Part shown: in pieces, positions 22,882-28,895 of the stretch
How the letters are laid out: every line of letters starts with the position of its first letter
Numbering within the stretch: position 1 is the stretch's first letter
The notes under the pieces: generated by a model
Told to the model about the DNA's origin: nothing
Databases searched by the model: none
Seen by the model: only the letters and a program-made list of their open reading frames with translations
Made by a program: the position numbers and the translations under genes
Virus record (IMG/VR): IMGVR_UViG_3300027754_000278
Location: 1 to 32,676 of that record
Origin: a virus
Length of the DNA stretch: 32,676 nucleotides
Direction: 5' to 3' (one strand)

Positions 22882-22910
22882 TTGACGAGGCTCCACCAAT
22901 ATGGTGGATT
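22882..22910 (+). promoter_or_regulatory. Rightward early promoter with operator O4 in its spacer
   Basis: TTGACG (22882-22887) is followed after 17 bp by TGGATT (22905-22910), a weak -10. O4 occupies the spacer, as O1 does in the leftward promoter. The predicted start falls at or next to ATG 22918, so the first message may have no leader. Confidence 0.5.
22892..22908. promoter_or_regulatory. Operator O4
   Basis: TCCACC-AATAT-GGTGGA, both half-sites perfect, as in O1. It lies in the spacer and -10 of the rightward promoter, just before the first codon of the Cro-like gene. Confidence 0.8.
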
Positions 22911-22917
22911 TGGCGGC

Positions 22918-23124
22918 ATGAACATTCAGGCATTCCTCGCTGAACAAAATCTAAGCACGGCGGCATTTGCCGCTGACATCGGCGTCTCTCAGGCGTCTCT
23001 GTATCGATACATGTCGGGCGACCGCCTACCGCGCCCGACAATTATGACGGCGATTGTCGAAAAAACCGCCGGCAAGGTCCAGCCGAACGACTTCTATTCG
23101 CTGCCCTCCCAGGCCGCAGCATGA
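22918..23124 (+). CDS. Cro-like small HTH regulator
   Basis: 68 residues from ATG 22918, with no ribosome site upstream. The in-frame TTG at 22882 lies in the promoter and is rejected. Residues 5-45 are a helix-turn-helix: FLAEQNLSTAAFAADIGVSQ, then ASLYRYMSGDRLPRP. It is the first gene of the rightward operon, divergent from the CI-like repressor, the place of Cro. It would be expected to bind the same dyads and promote lytic growth; that is inference. Its stop overlaps the next start (ATGA). Confidence 0.8.
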   Translation: MNIQAFLAEQNLSTAAFAADIGVSQASLYRYMSGDRLPRPTIMTAIVEKTAGKVQPNDFYSLPSQAAA

Positions 23125-23378
23125 CCGGCACCGCAACCCCGGCGCGCCTCCTGCGCCAGCTATCAGCGGATCACTGGTCCGTCGTCGCGATATGGGGTGC
23201 GGAAAGTTGGTTACGGATCGGCGGCTGGGAACGCGCTGAGATCGAGAGCGCCACAACCCACAAAGAAATTATCGTCATGCACCGGCACGATGGGCCGCGC
23301 GTAACGATCGAGGCCCGGCTTTATTCCCCGGCATGGCGGCGTGTTGAAGCCTCCGTTTCAAGGACACCCCTCTGGTGA
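23121..23378 (+). CDS. Unknown early protein, 85 residues
   Basis: It starts by ATGA overlap with the Cro-like gene. The protein has a beta-rich layout with several Trp residues (LSADHWSVVAIWGAESWLRI) and a basic second half (EIIVMHRHDGPRVTIEARLY). No family is recognised. Its stop overlaps the GTG of a small membrane peptide (GTGA). It is an early protein by position. Confidence 0.6.
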   Translation: MTGTATPARLLRQLSADHWSVVAIWGAESWLRIGGWERAEIESATTHKEIIVMHRHDGPRVTIEARLYSPAWRRVEASVSRTPLW

Positions 23379-23494
23379 TCAGCATGTTTGTCGATTTGGT
23401 CATTTGGCTGTCGCTCTTCTGGGCGGCTGTCTGCGTTGCTTTCGTTATTTGGGCGGCGTGCCTGAACGCGCGCCTCCCCGATCCTTATGAGTAG
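23375..23494 (+). CDS. Small single-pass membrane peptide
   Basis: GTG 23375 overlaps the preceding stop (GTGA) and gives 39 residues; ATG 23384 is an alternative start giving 36. It begins MISMFVDLVIWLSLFWAAVC and continues VAFVIWAACLNARL: one long hydrophobic segment with a short polar tail (PDPYE). It may be a toxin-like or superinfection-exclusion peptide, but nothing in it decides this. Coupling supports translation. Confidence 0.55.
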   Translation: MISMFVDLVIWLSLFWAAVCVAFVIWAACLNARLPDPYE

Positions 23495-23559
23495 TCCCTC
23501 CATGAGCCAACCTATGGGCTGCAACCCTTTGGCTCCGTTCATCTAACTGTCTCCCCCCC

Positions 23560-23588
23560 CCTGCTGCACGTCCACAACATGCAGCAGG
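23560..23588 (+). promoter_or_regulatory. Hairpin overlapping the ribosome site of the next gene
   Basis: CCTGCTGCA and TGCAGCAGG form a 9-bp stem with an 11-nt loop. A run of nine C residues (23553-23561) overlaps its left arm. The right arm covers part of the AGGAG (23586-23590) that serves ATG 23600. The hairpin lies in the only break of translational coupling in the rightward operon. Confidence 0.5.
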
Positions 23589-23599
23589 AGTTTCGGAAA

Positions 23600-23932
23600 A
23601 TGTTCTCTTTTTTTGGGAAAAAATTCGTGACGAGCGATCAACCAAATCAAACGCCAGCGCAGCAGGTCTTCCGCATCGTCTCTGATGCCGTCCATGCGCG
23701 GATTGATTTGGGGAAATGTCGCGCCATTGCCTCGGTCGCGCGCTCGCTGCGGATATCGGAAAGCCGGGTAACGGAAATTATGCGCGGCAAAGTCGCGCGC
23801 GTTTGGGCCGATGAGCTGGTCGCGGCGCAGGATTTTTATGCGCGGCATTGCGACGCTCAGGCCGCGAAACTCGCCCATGAGGCGGAAATCTACAAACAAA
23901 GGGCACAAGCCCTGAAAGACAGGATTGCGTGA
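23600..23932 (+). CDS. Putative HTH protein, 110 residues
   Basis: AGGAG (23586-23590) lies 9 bp before ATG 23600, which is preferred over ATG 23579 in the loop and arm of the hairpin. The N-terminus is basic and aromatic (FSFFGKKFV). Residues 40-65 (CRAIASVARSLRISESRVTE then IMRGKVARVW) fit a helix-turn-helix. A helical C-terminus follows (DAQAAKLAHEAEIYKQRAQA). It may be a regulator of the downstream genes. Family not recognised. Confidence 0.65.
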   Translation: MFSFFGKKFVTSDQPNQTPAQQVFRIVSDAVHARIDLGKCRAIASVARSLRISESRVTEIMRGKVARVWADELVAAQDFYARHCDAQAAKLAHEAEIYKQRAQALKDRIA

Positions 23933-24066
23933 TTTGGTTGGCATCGGCTCGCATGTTTCGTTTCGCCGCGCGTTGTCATCTTTTTTGGGGTGAGCGGTGC
24001 GCCGATCTGGCCGATTGGTGCGAGGGCAAGAAACCCGCGCCTCCGGTTCGGGGGATCGGGGCGTGA
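23929..24066 (+). CDS. Possible 45-residue linking ORF
   Basis: GTG 23929 overlaps the previous stop and TGA 24064 overlaps the next GTG, both as GTGA. It begins MIWLASARMFRFAARCHLFW and ends PPVRGIGA, with three Cys residues. It closes the gap exactly between two genes, in keeping with the rest of the operon. An in-frame alternative for the next gene at 23997 (with GGGGTGA upstream) would compete with this reading, so the call is tentative. Confidence 0.42.
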   Translation: MIWLASARMFRFAARCHLFWGERCADLADWCEGKKPAPPVRGIGA

Positions 24067-24560
24067 GAGGCATTTCGGCCAATAAGCGCGACCTAACTGC
24101 AAGGTTGTATGCGACAGCCGCGACAACGGCTCAAATATTAGCCGCCGTCAATCAACTTCCCGGCAAGACTGTGACTTGGGGCCAGGTTAAAAGCTTCGCG
24201 CGGCGGTCTGGTTTAGCCCGCACGGCACAACGTAAGCGCGGCGCTAATGTTTGGTCGGCGGAACGCGACGACGTGCTTGCCCGGCGATATGCCGACGCTC
24301 CAAACCCCGACGCAGTTCGCGCCATTATCAACGCGCTGCCGGGGCCGAAAGTCACCCACGACGCTATGAAAGTTCGCGCACGGCGCATTGGCGCGGCCAG
24401 GGCAGCACGGCTGCACCTGCCGATCGCCCGCGCCATCGGGGTGTCAAACCGCGATGCGCTCGATGCGCTGGCCTGGGCACGCAAGCGCGGCATACCTATC
24501 GACGGCAAGCCTCTCGCAGTCGCGGCACGGATCGCCGCTGCGGTGCAGCTCGCCGCATGA
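24063..24560 (+). CDS. DNA-binding-like protein with duplicated Myb/SANT-type domain
   Basis: GTG 24063 gives 165 residues; GTG 23997 would add 22. Two copies of one domain are visible: residues 9-54 (KRDLTARLYATAATTAQILA ... LPGKTVTWGQVKSFARRSGL) and 68-113 (ERDDVLARRYADAPNPDAVR ... LPGPKVTHDAMKVRARRIGA). Each has a helix, a spacer with LPG, and a basic recognition-type helix ending RARR-x-G, as in phage Myb/SANT-like and GcrA-like proteins. The C-terminal 45 residues form another small helical domain. It probably binds DNA and may control middle or late genes. Confidence 0.68.
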   Translation: MRGISANKRDLTARLYATAATTAQILAAVNQLPGKTVTWGQVKSFARRSGLARTAQRKRGANVWSAERDDVLARRYADAPNPDAVRAIINALPGPKVTHDAMKVRARRIGAARAARLHLPIARAIGVSNRDALDALAWARKRGIPIDGKPLAVAARIAAAVQLAA

Positions 24561-24889
24561 ATACCGGGGCCAACATTCCCACGATTGCCGGCGGGCAGTC
24601 GCAACGGCGTCCATCCCTAACCTGCGTGCCCGGTAGGGTGTATCACGCGCAGGAAGTGGGCAAAGCCAGTTGGCCGGCTGCACATGGTGCAGTCTTTTTG
24701 AGGCTAATGGACGCTACCCGCCAACCTTTCCCCCCAATCCCGCCCTATCCCCATGCGCGGCCTTCCGGTGCATCGGCGTGGGGCGCGATGCGGTCGCGTG
24801 CGATTTCCTCCCGCGCGTCGACACGCAAACTTGCCCGGCTGGCGCTGAGTATCGCGCCGGTCGGGTCTTTTGCCGGGGTGATCGCATGA
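24557..24889 (+). CDS. Unknown basic protein, 110 residues
   Basis: ATG 24557 overlaps the preceding stop and the TGA overlaps the next start (both ATGA), which selects this frame among several open ones. The protein is Arg/Pro/Ser-rich with a QPFPPIPPYPHARPS stretch and a basic helical end (ISSRASTRKLARLALSIAP). No domain is recognised. The composition is unusual, so it may be disordered; expression is supported mainly by coupling. Confidence 0.48.
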   Translation: MNTGANIPTIAGGQSQRRPSLTCVPGRVYHAQEVGKASWPAAHGAVFLRLMDATRQPFPPIPPYPHARPSGASAWGAMRSRAISSRASTRKLARLALSIAPVGSFAGVIA

Positions 24890-25083
24890 CCGACCTCCCC
24901 GACATCATCGCGCACCTGCGCCACGTCTGCACCGAAGCGGGCGGCGTCGAGGCTTGGTGCAACCGCAACCGCATCTACTTCCTGCTGGTGGAGCGTGCCC
25001 TTGACGGGGCGTGCGAGCCGGCTGCCGAGATTGTCGCGGCGCTCGGGTATCAGTCGAGGTTCCATTATGTGCGGGTGGCGTGA
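24886..25083 (+). CDS. Small HTH-like protein, 65 residues
   Basis: ATG 24886 overlaps the preceding stop (ATGA); longer in-frame starts overlap that gene in a second frame and are rejected. The layout IIAHLRHVCTEAGGVEAWCN, RNRIYFLLVERALDGACEPA, AEIVAALGY resembles a YdaS/Cro-type helix-turn-helix used in phages. The stop overlaps the nuclease start (TGATG). It is probably a small regulator. Confidence 0.6.
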   Translation: MTDLPDIIAHLRHVCTEAGGVEAWCNRNRIYFLLVERALDGACEPAAEIVAALGYQSRFHYVRVA

Positions 25084-25556
25084 TGCGAAATGAAGACGCA
25101 TTTCAAATTGCCGCCGTCAAATTTCTGCACCACGCTCTACCCGAGGGCGCGGTTTACACCGGCATCGAACACGCCGGGCAGATTTCCATGATCCAGGGCG
25201 CGATCCGCAAGGCAAAGGGCGTTCGGCGCGGGCTGTCGGATCTGATGATCTGGTGGTCGGGCCGGTTCATCGCAATCGAATTGAAAACCGCCAAGGGTGT
25301 CATGTCTGACAGCCAGCGCGAGTTTGCGGCGGGCATCGTCGGGGCGGGGTTTCAATACCACATTTGCCGCAGTTTGTCGGACGTGGAGGCCGCGCTACTC
25401 CATGCCGGGATGCCTCTGCGTGCGACGGCATACGGACGCGACGATCGGTTGCAGGCCCAGCTTGCCGCACCGAAGAAACGCTCGGGACCGCGCAAGGCCG
25501 CAGTGGATGCGTCGCCGGGGCGCAAGGCGTTTCAGCGGGCGCAATACGGGCTGTGA
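25083..25556 (+). CDS. VRR-NUC domain nuclease
   Basis: 157 residues from ATG 25083 (TGATG overlap); the start at 25011 lies within the previous gene. Residues 1-100 form a PD-(D/E)xK fold of the VRR-NUC type: EDAFQIAAVKFLHHALPEG, KAKGVRRGLSDLMIWWSG with Asp53, FIAIELKTAKG with Glu66 and Lys68, MSDSQREFAAGIVGAGFQYH with Gln78. The family includes phage Holliday-junction-type and structure-specific nucleases. The C-terminus is basic (APKKRSGPRKAAVD), suited to DNA contact. It probably resolves recombination or replication junctions, perhaps with the RecT-like protein. Confidence 0.85.
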   Translation: MRNEDAFQIAAVKFLHHALPEGAVYTGIEHAGQISMIQGAIRKAKGVRRGLSDLMIWWSGRFIAIELKTAKGVMSDSQREFAAGIVGAGFQYHICRSLSDVEAALLHAGMPLRATAYGRDDRLQAQLAAPKKRSGPRKAAVDASPGRKAFQRAQYGL

Positions 25557-25783
25557 CTATCGCAACCCCTCTCGCCACGCTCCTGTCGGTGCTCGTCTCC
25601 TGCCGCGATCTCGACGAGGTGGCGGCAACCTGGCGCGGCAATCAGGACACGATCAAGGGCCTGCCGCCGCACGATCTGGCGACGCTGATCCTGGCCAAGG
25701 ATCGCATCAAGGACACGCTCGATACGCTTTTGCCTGAGGGCCTCGATACCTGGGTCGCAGATTTCATGGAGGGCCGGATATGA
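25553..25783 (+). CDS. Unknown 76-residue protein
   Basis: GTG 25553 overlaps the nuclease stop (GTGA) and is preferred over 25364, which lies inside the nuclease gene. The protein is helical (LATLLSVLVSCRDLDEVAAT then WRGNQDTIKGLPPHDLATLI). It ends PEGLDTWVADFMEGRI and overlaps the next start (ATGA). Family not recognised; possibly a helicase accessory protein by position. Confidence 0.6.
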   Translation: MTIATPLATLLSVLVSCRDLDEVAATWRGNQDTIKGLPPHDLATLILAKDRIKDTLDTLLPEGLDTWVADFMEGRI

Positions 25784-26172
25784 AAGCCGCGCCATGGTTC
25801 CCGCGTTACTGCACCCAGGTCGTTGCCGCCTACGAGGCCGGCCATCTGACGTTCGACGACGCGGCGGAAATCTTCGCCAACACATGCGCCACGCACCCCG
25901 ACATGATCGTCATGGGCGAGCTACTCGAAAGCGTCGGGGATGCCGCGCTGGTCGTCGCCATGCGCGCGTTGACCGATGCCGCGCCGGTTATGGGCAGCGC
26001 CAAAATCGCCCGCGCCATCGCACCGCATATCCAGGCCGGCAAAGCGCGCGGCCACATCATGATTGCAGCCTATCGCGCGGCGGATGGGTCGATGTCGGCA
26101 CGCCAGGTCGAGCGGATTGTTCACGAGGAAATTACAGCAGCCGAGCGGGAGCTTCACCTTGTCGCAGCATGA
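25780..26172 (+). CDS. Unknown helical protein upstream of helicase, 130 residues
   Basis: It starts by ATGA overlap. Long amphipathic helices are visible: FPRYCTQVVAAYEAGHLTFD, DDAAEIFANTC, DAALVVAMRALTDAAPVMG, and a basic C-terminal part (GSMSARQVERIVHEEITAAE). It overlaps the helicase start by 14 bp. It may be a loader or partner of the RepA-like helicase, but no family is recognised and the role rests on position. Confidence 0.6.
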   Translation: MKAAPWFPRYCTQVVAAYEAGHLTFDDAAEIFANTCATHPDMIVMGELLESVGDAALVVAMRALTDAAPVMGSAKIARAIAPHIQAGKARGHIMIAAYRAADGSMSARQVERIVHEEITAAERELHLVAA

Positions 26173-27439
26173 GGACTTCACCAAGGCCGATGCGTTCCTG
26201 GCCAAGCGTCGGGCGGCTGTCGCTGCGGCGGAGGCAGAAGGCCAGGCCGCAATAGAGGTCGATGACGGCTACTGGCACGGTTTCGAGCAAGCCAACGAGG
26301 ATCAAGCGCCGGCCAAGGTCGTCGATATGCAAGGGCGGACGGTGGAACCAACGGATAAGCTGCCTCTCACCTATTTTGCCGACATCATGCCGTCCCTGGA
26401 AGCTAACGATTTTGTGCAGGGCCTCCTATTTGCCGGCACGTTCGGCGTATTCTACGGCGAGCCGGGCAGCGGCAAGACCTTTCTAGCGACCGATCTGGCG
26501 TTGAGCGTGGCAGCCGGCCTGGAATGGAACGGCAAGCGCGTTGACATCGGCGGCGTGATCTATTGCGCCCTGGAAGGCATCACCGGCTTTCGCAACCGCG
26601 TTGCCGCATGGAAGCTTGAACATGACACCCTAGACGGGCCGGTTCACTTCGCATCCATCCAATCCAGCATCAACATGCTCGCGCCCGGGGCCGATGTCGA
26701 AACCCTGATCGGGCGCGTCAAAGAAGCGGCGGCAAACCTCTGCATCCCGGTCAAGCTGGTGGTGATCGACACCCTATCCCGATCGCTCCAAGGCGGCGAC
26801 GAAAACAGCAGCGTCGATATGGGCGCGCTCATCGCCAACGTGCATCACGTCATCGCTGAAACCGGCGCAATGGTCTTGATGGTCCATCATAGCGGCAAGG
26901 ACGCTGCAAGAGGCGCACGCGGCTGGTCGGGCCTCAAGGGTGCCATCGATACCGAGGTCGAAATTACCCGGTCAGACGAAGGCCAGCGCGGCGCAAAAGT
27001 GGTCAAGCAGAAGGAGGGCGAGGATGGGGCCGATTTCCCGTTCAGCCTCGACATCGTGACCCTCGGCCAGAACCGACACGGCGAGGATGTCACGACGTGC
27101 GTGGTTAAATTCGACCAAGAGGCAACCCCGGCAGTCGTCGCAAATGCCAAAATAAAGGGCCACGCTGCCCGCGCTTTGTCCGTTCTGCATGATCTGATTG
27201 TCGAGAATGGTAGGACTGGTTTCCCAGGTGTTCCGTCAGGATGCCCGTCCATCCCCGAGGAATGGTGGCGGGAGCGGTTCTACGATCGCACGATTTCGGA
27301 CGGGAAAGCTGAAGTCAAGCAGGATAGCAAGCGCCATGCCTTCAACCGCGCCGCAGAAGAATTGACCGAAAAGCGACTTGTCGGGGTCAGCAAAGGCCGC
27401 GTTTGGTCCGTCCGACACCAGACAGGAGACCGGACATGA
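26159..27439 (+). CDS. RepA-like hexameric replicative helicase (AAA_25)
   Basis: TTG 26159 has GGGAG about 8 bp upstream and gives 426 residues. ORFs from 26063 would run far into the previous gene. The ATPase core shows Walker A GEPGSGKT (100-107), a strand with an acidic residue (VIYCALEG, 133-140), Walker B LVVIDTL (200-206), and MVHHSGKD (241-248) followed by RGWSGLKGAIDTEVEI. This is the pattern of RSF1010 RepA-type AAA_25 helicases. Residues 370-420 form a winged-helix-like C-terminus. It would unwind the phage origin; iterons overlap its last codons. Confidence 0.85.
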   Translation: MSQHEDFTKADAFLAKRRAAVAAAEAEGQAAIEVDDGYWHGFEQANEDQAPAKVVDMQGRTVEPTDKLPLTYFADIMPSLEANDFVQGLLFAGTFGVFYGEPGSGKTFLATDLALSVAAGLEWNGKRVDIGGVIYCALEGITGFRNRVAAWKLEHDTLDGPVHFASIQSSINMLAPGADVETLIGRVKEAAANLCIPVKLVVIDTLSRSLQGGDENSSVDMGALIANVHHVIAETGAMVLMVHHSGKDAARGARGWSGLKGAIDTEVEITRSDEGQRGAKVVKQKEGEDGADFPFSLDIVTLGQNRHGEDVTTCVVKFDQEATPAVVANAKIKGHAARALSVLHDLIVENGRTGFPGVPSGCPSIPEEWWRERFYDRTISDGKAEVKQDSKRHAFNRAAEELTEKRLVGVSKGRVWSVRHQTGDRT

Positions 27440-27564
27440 CCCCGGACATAACCGGACATAACCGGACACGGACGGGCGCAAGGCACCCGGACAAACCGGA
27501 CACGAAAGGGGGGGTATATATGTATCATATATCCCCTCCCGTGTCCGGCTTTGGTGCCCGGACA
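27430..27564. other. Putative replication origin: CCGGACA iterons and AT-rich hairpin
   Basis: CCGGACA occurs at 27430, 27442, 27452, 27462, 27487, 27496 and 27558, and inverted (TGTCCGG) at 27542. Copies two to four are exactly 10 bp apart. Two extensions are common: ATAA and ACGG/ACGA. Between copies lies an AT-rich stretch (27515-27532) inside a hairpin whose arms start GGGGTATATA and end ATATATCCCC (one bulge). This matches the layout of iteron origins: repeats beside an unwinding element, next to a RepA-type helicase gene. No dedicated initiator was identified; the small proteins around it are candidates. Confidence 0.65.
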
Positions 27565-27588
27565 TTTTTTGAAAAGAAGGGGAAGTGA
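27436..27588 (+). CDS. Possible 50-residue ORF spanning the iteron array
   Basis: ATG 27436 overlaps the helicase stop (ATGA), and its TGA (27586-27588) overlaps the next GTG (GTGA). The product begins MTPDITGHNRTRTGARHPDK and ends GARTFFEKKGK; its sequence is largely dictated by the repeats beneath it. Coupling at both ends argues for translation, while the repeat content argues that the DNA is the functional part. Either or both may hold. Confidence 0.42.
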   Translation: MTPDITGHNRTRTGARHPDKPDTKGGVYMYHISPPVSGFGARTFFEKKGK

Positions 27589-27830
27589 GAGTGTCGGCAA
27601 AAAAAGAGGCGATCGGATACGCTACGAAATTTAAAGGCCAGGAATATCGGTTCCTCGGGCCGACCACATACGTCAATCGTCGTGGAGATGAATTTCTTAC
27701 GTTTCACTGGGAGGCAAATTGCGCCGATTGTGGGGATAGGTTTGAAGTCCTAGTGAAACCGTTTTCCGAAAGCCCGCAAAAGCGCCGCTGCAACAACTGC
27801 AAAGCGCCAGGCAAGCGGGTGGCATCATGA
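27585..27830 (+). CDS. Zinc-ribbon protein, 81 residues
   Basis: GTG 27585 overlaps the previous stop, but AAGGGG (27577-27582) is better placed for the in-frame GTG at 27591 (79 residues). After a basic beta-rich half (EAIGYATKFKGQEYRFLGPT) come Cys-Ala-Asp-Cys and Cys-Asn-Asn-Cys pairs, 25 residues apart, forming a four-cysteine zinc ribbon with NCADCGDRFEVL and KRRCNNCKAP. Its place beside the origin suggests a DNA-binding replication protein or transcription factor. The stop overlaps the next start (ATGA). Confidence 0.72.
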   Translation: MRVSAKKEAIGYATKFKGQEYRFLGPTTYVNRRGDEFLTFHWEANCADCGDRFEVLVKPFSESPQKRRCNNCKAPGKRVAS

Positions 27831-28015
27831 CCGACGCCCCCATCACCTGCCGCGCCTGGGCCGGCGTTACCGTGCCTCTCCCAACCGTATCGCCATATGC
27901 GGCAGACTATCGGGCGGCGGGGTTGGTGCCTCACGACGACGTGCCCGGCGCTTGGGTCTCGGCGCGGCTCTACGATGTCGGGAAGCCGTGGTTTTGGTTG
28001 GGAGCGGAGGCGTGA
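27827..28015 (+). CDS. Unknown 62-residue protein
   Basis: It starts by ATGA overlap after the zinc-ribbon gene. It reads MTDAPITCRAWAGVTVPLPT, then ADYRAAGLVPHDDVPGAWVS, ARLYDVGKPWFWLG; it is Trp/Pro-rich and probably a small beta fold. No family recognised. Its stop overlaps the next GTG (GTGA). Confidence 0.55.
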   Translation: MTDAPITCRAWAGVTVPLPTVSPYAADYRAAGLVPHDDVPGAWVSARLYDVGKPWFWLGAEA

Positions 28016-28476
28016 ACGCCACCACCAACCCCGAAACATGCGCGCGCGCGTTGTCGGATGGGCCGCCAGACGGTTCTAGCGCGGTGGCCGGTAGCGTAGG
28101 TGCCGGCAACGGTCAAAACACGCTGGCAAGCCGTTCTACGCGATCCTGGCATCATGGCCGGGCCTGCATGTCCGACAACATCCGCGCGATATGGGCAGAG
28201 GGCGGCTACACGGCGCGCGAGATTGCGGATAAGCTGGGCATTAAGCTGCTGACCGTCGAAAACCTGCGACGCGGCGACCGGGCAAAACAGGATCGTATCG
28301 CGGCAAGGGATGCCGGGCCGGTTGAGCCGCCGTCGCTTGGCCCGCCGGAGACGATTGACACCAATAGCGCGGTTGCATGGGCCGATCGGCGTGGCGTTGC
28401 GCGCAATATAGCGGCGATCAATGTTGAGCGCGCGGGGTTGGGATTGACGGCATGGAGGATCGGACGCAGCGAATGA
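28012..28476 (+). CDS. HTH protein upstream of terminase
   Basis: GTG 28012 (GTGA overlap) gives 154 residues; ATG 28168 would give 102 and begin just at the folded part. The first 50 residues are low-complexity. Residues 53-90 are a clear helix-turn-helix: SDNIRAIWAEGGYTAREIAD, then KLGIKLLTVENLRRGDR, of the resolvase/GcrA type. This could be a late-gene activator or the DNA-binding half of a terminase small subunit. The stop overlaps the TerS candidate (ATGA). Confidence 0.62.
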   Translation: MNATTNPETCARALSDGPPDGSSAVAGSVGAGNGQNTLASRSTRSWHHGRACMSDNIRAIWAEGGYTAREIADKLGIKLLTVENLRRGDRAKQDRIAARDAGPVEPPSLGPPETIDTNSAVAWADRRGVARNIAAINVERAGLGLTAWRIGRSE

Positions 28477-28895
28477 CCGACAAACCACCGCGCCGGGGCA
28501 CGCCGCGCCCCAACCTGCGAACCATCACCGACCGAACCAAGCCGGCAAGCGGCAAGCCTGCAAGCGGCATCCCAGCGGGCGGCGAGGGCTACGGCGGACC
28601 GGCGCGACCGGGCAATCCGCCTGGCATCGGGCCTACCTCGGCACAAGTGTTGGACGGACGGGCGCGGAATGCGCTTATCAGCGACATGGCGCAGGCTCGG
28701 GTCAACGCGGCGTTCGCGCGCATCGATGCCGTGATGGCTGACGACATGCATCCACATGCTTTCAACGCGGCAAAATATGTGATTGACCGCATCGCCGGCA
28801 CGCCTGCCGCGTCGGTGACTGTGACCGAGGAAGCGCCGGCTGTAACCACGTATCGGTGGTTGCCTGACATCGATGGCGCGCCAGTTGACGATTGA
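28473..28895 (+). CDS. Putative terminase small subunit
   Basis: ATG 28473 overlaps the HTH gene stop (ATGA) and gives 140 residues. The N-terminal 55 residues are Pro/Gly/Arg-rich, with a short KPASGKPASG repeat. The C-terminal part (SDMAQARVNAAFARIDAVMA, FNAAKYVIDRIAGTP) resembles the helical oligomerisation end of phage small terminases. It lies directly before TerL and overlaps it by 23 nt. The missing HTH in this protein and its presence in the gene before may mean that the pair share the role. Call by position and helix pattern. Confidence 0.6.
   Translation: MTDKPPRRGTPRPNLRTITDRTKPASGKPASGIPAGGEGYGGPARPGNPPGIGPTSAQVLDGRARNALISDMAQARVNAAFARIDAVMADDMHPHAFNAAKYVIDRIAGTPAASVTVTEEAPAVTTYRWLPDIDGAPVDD

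Noticed and set aside
23502-23546. 14-codon ORF (MSQPMGCNPLAPFI) in the gap of the rightward operon
   Set aside because: No ribosome site and no overlap with neighbours; it ends before the hairpin and adds nothing to explain the gap.
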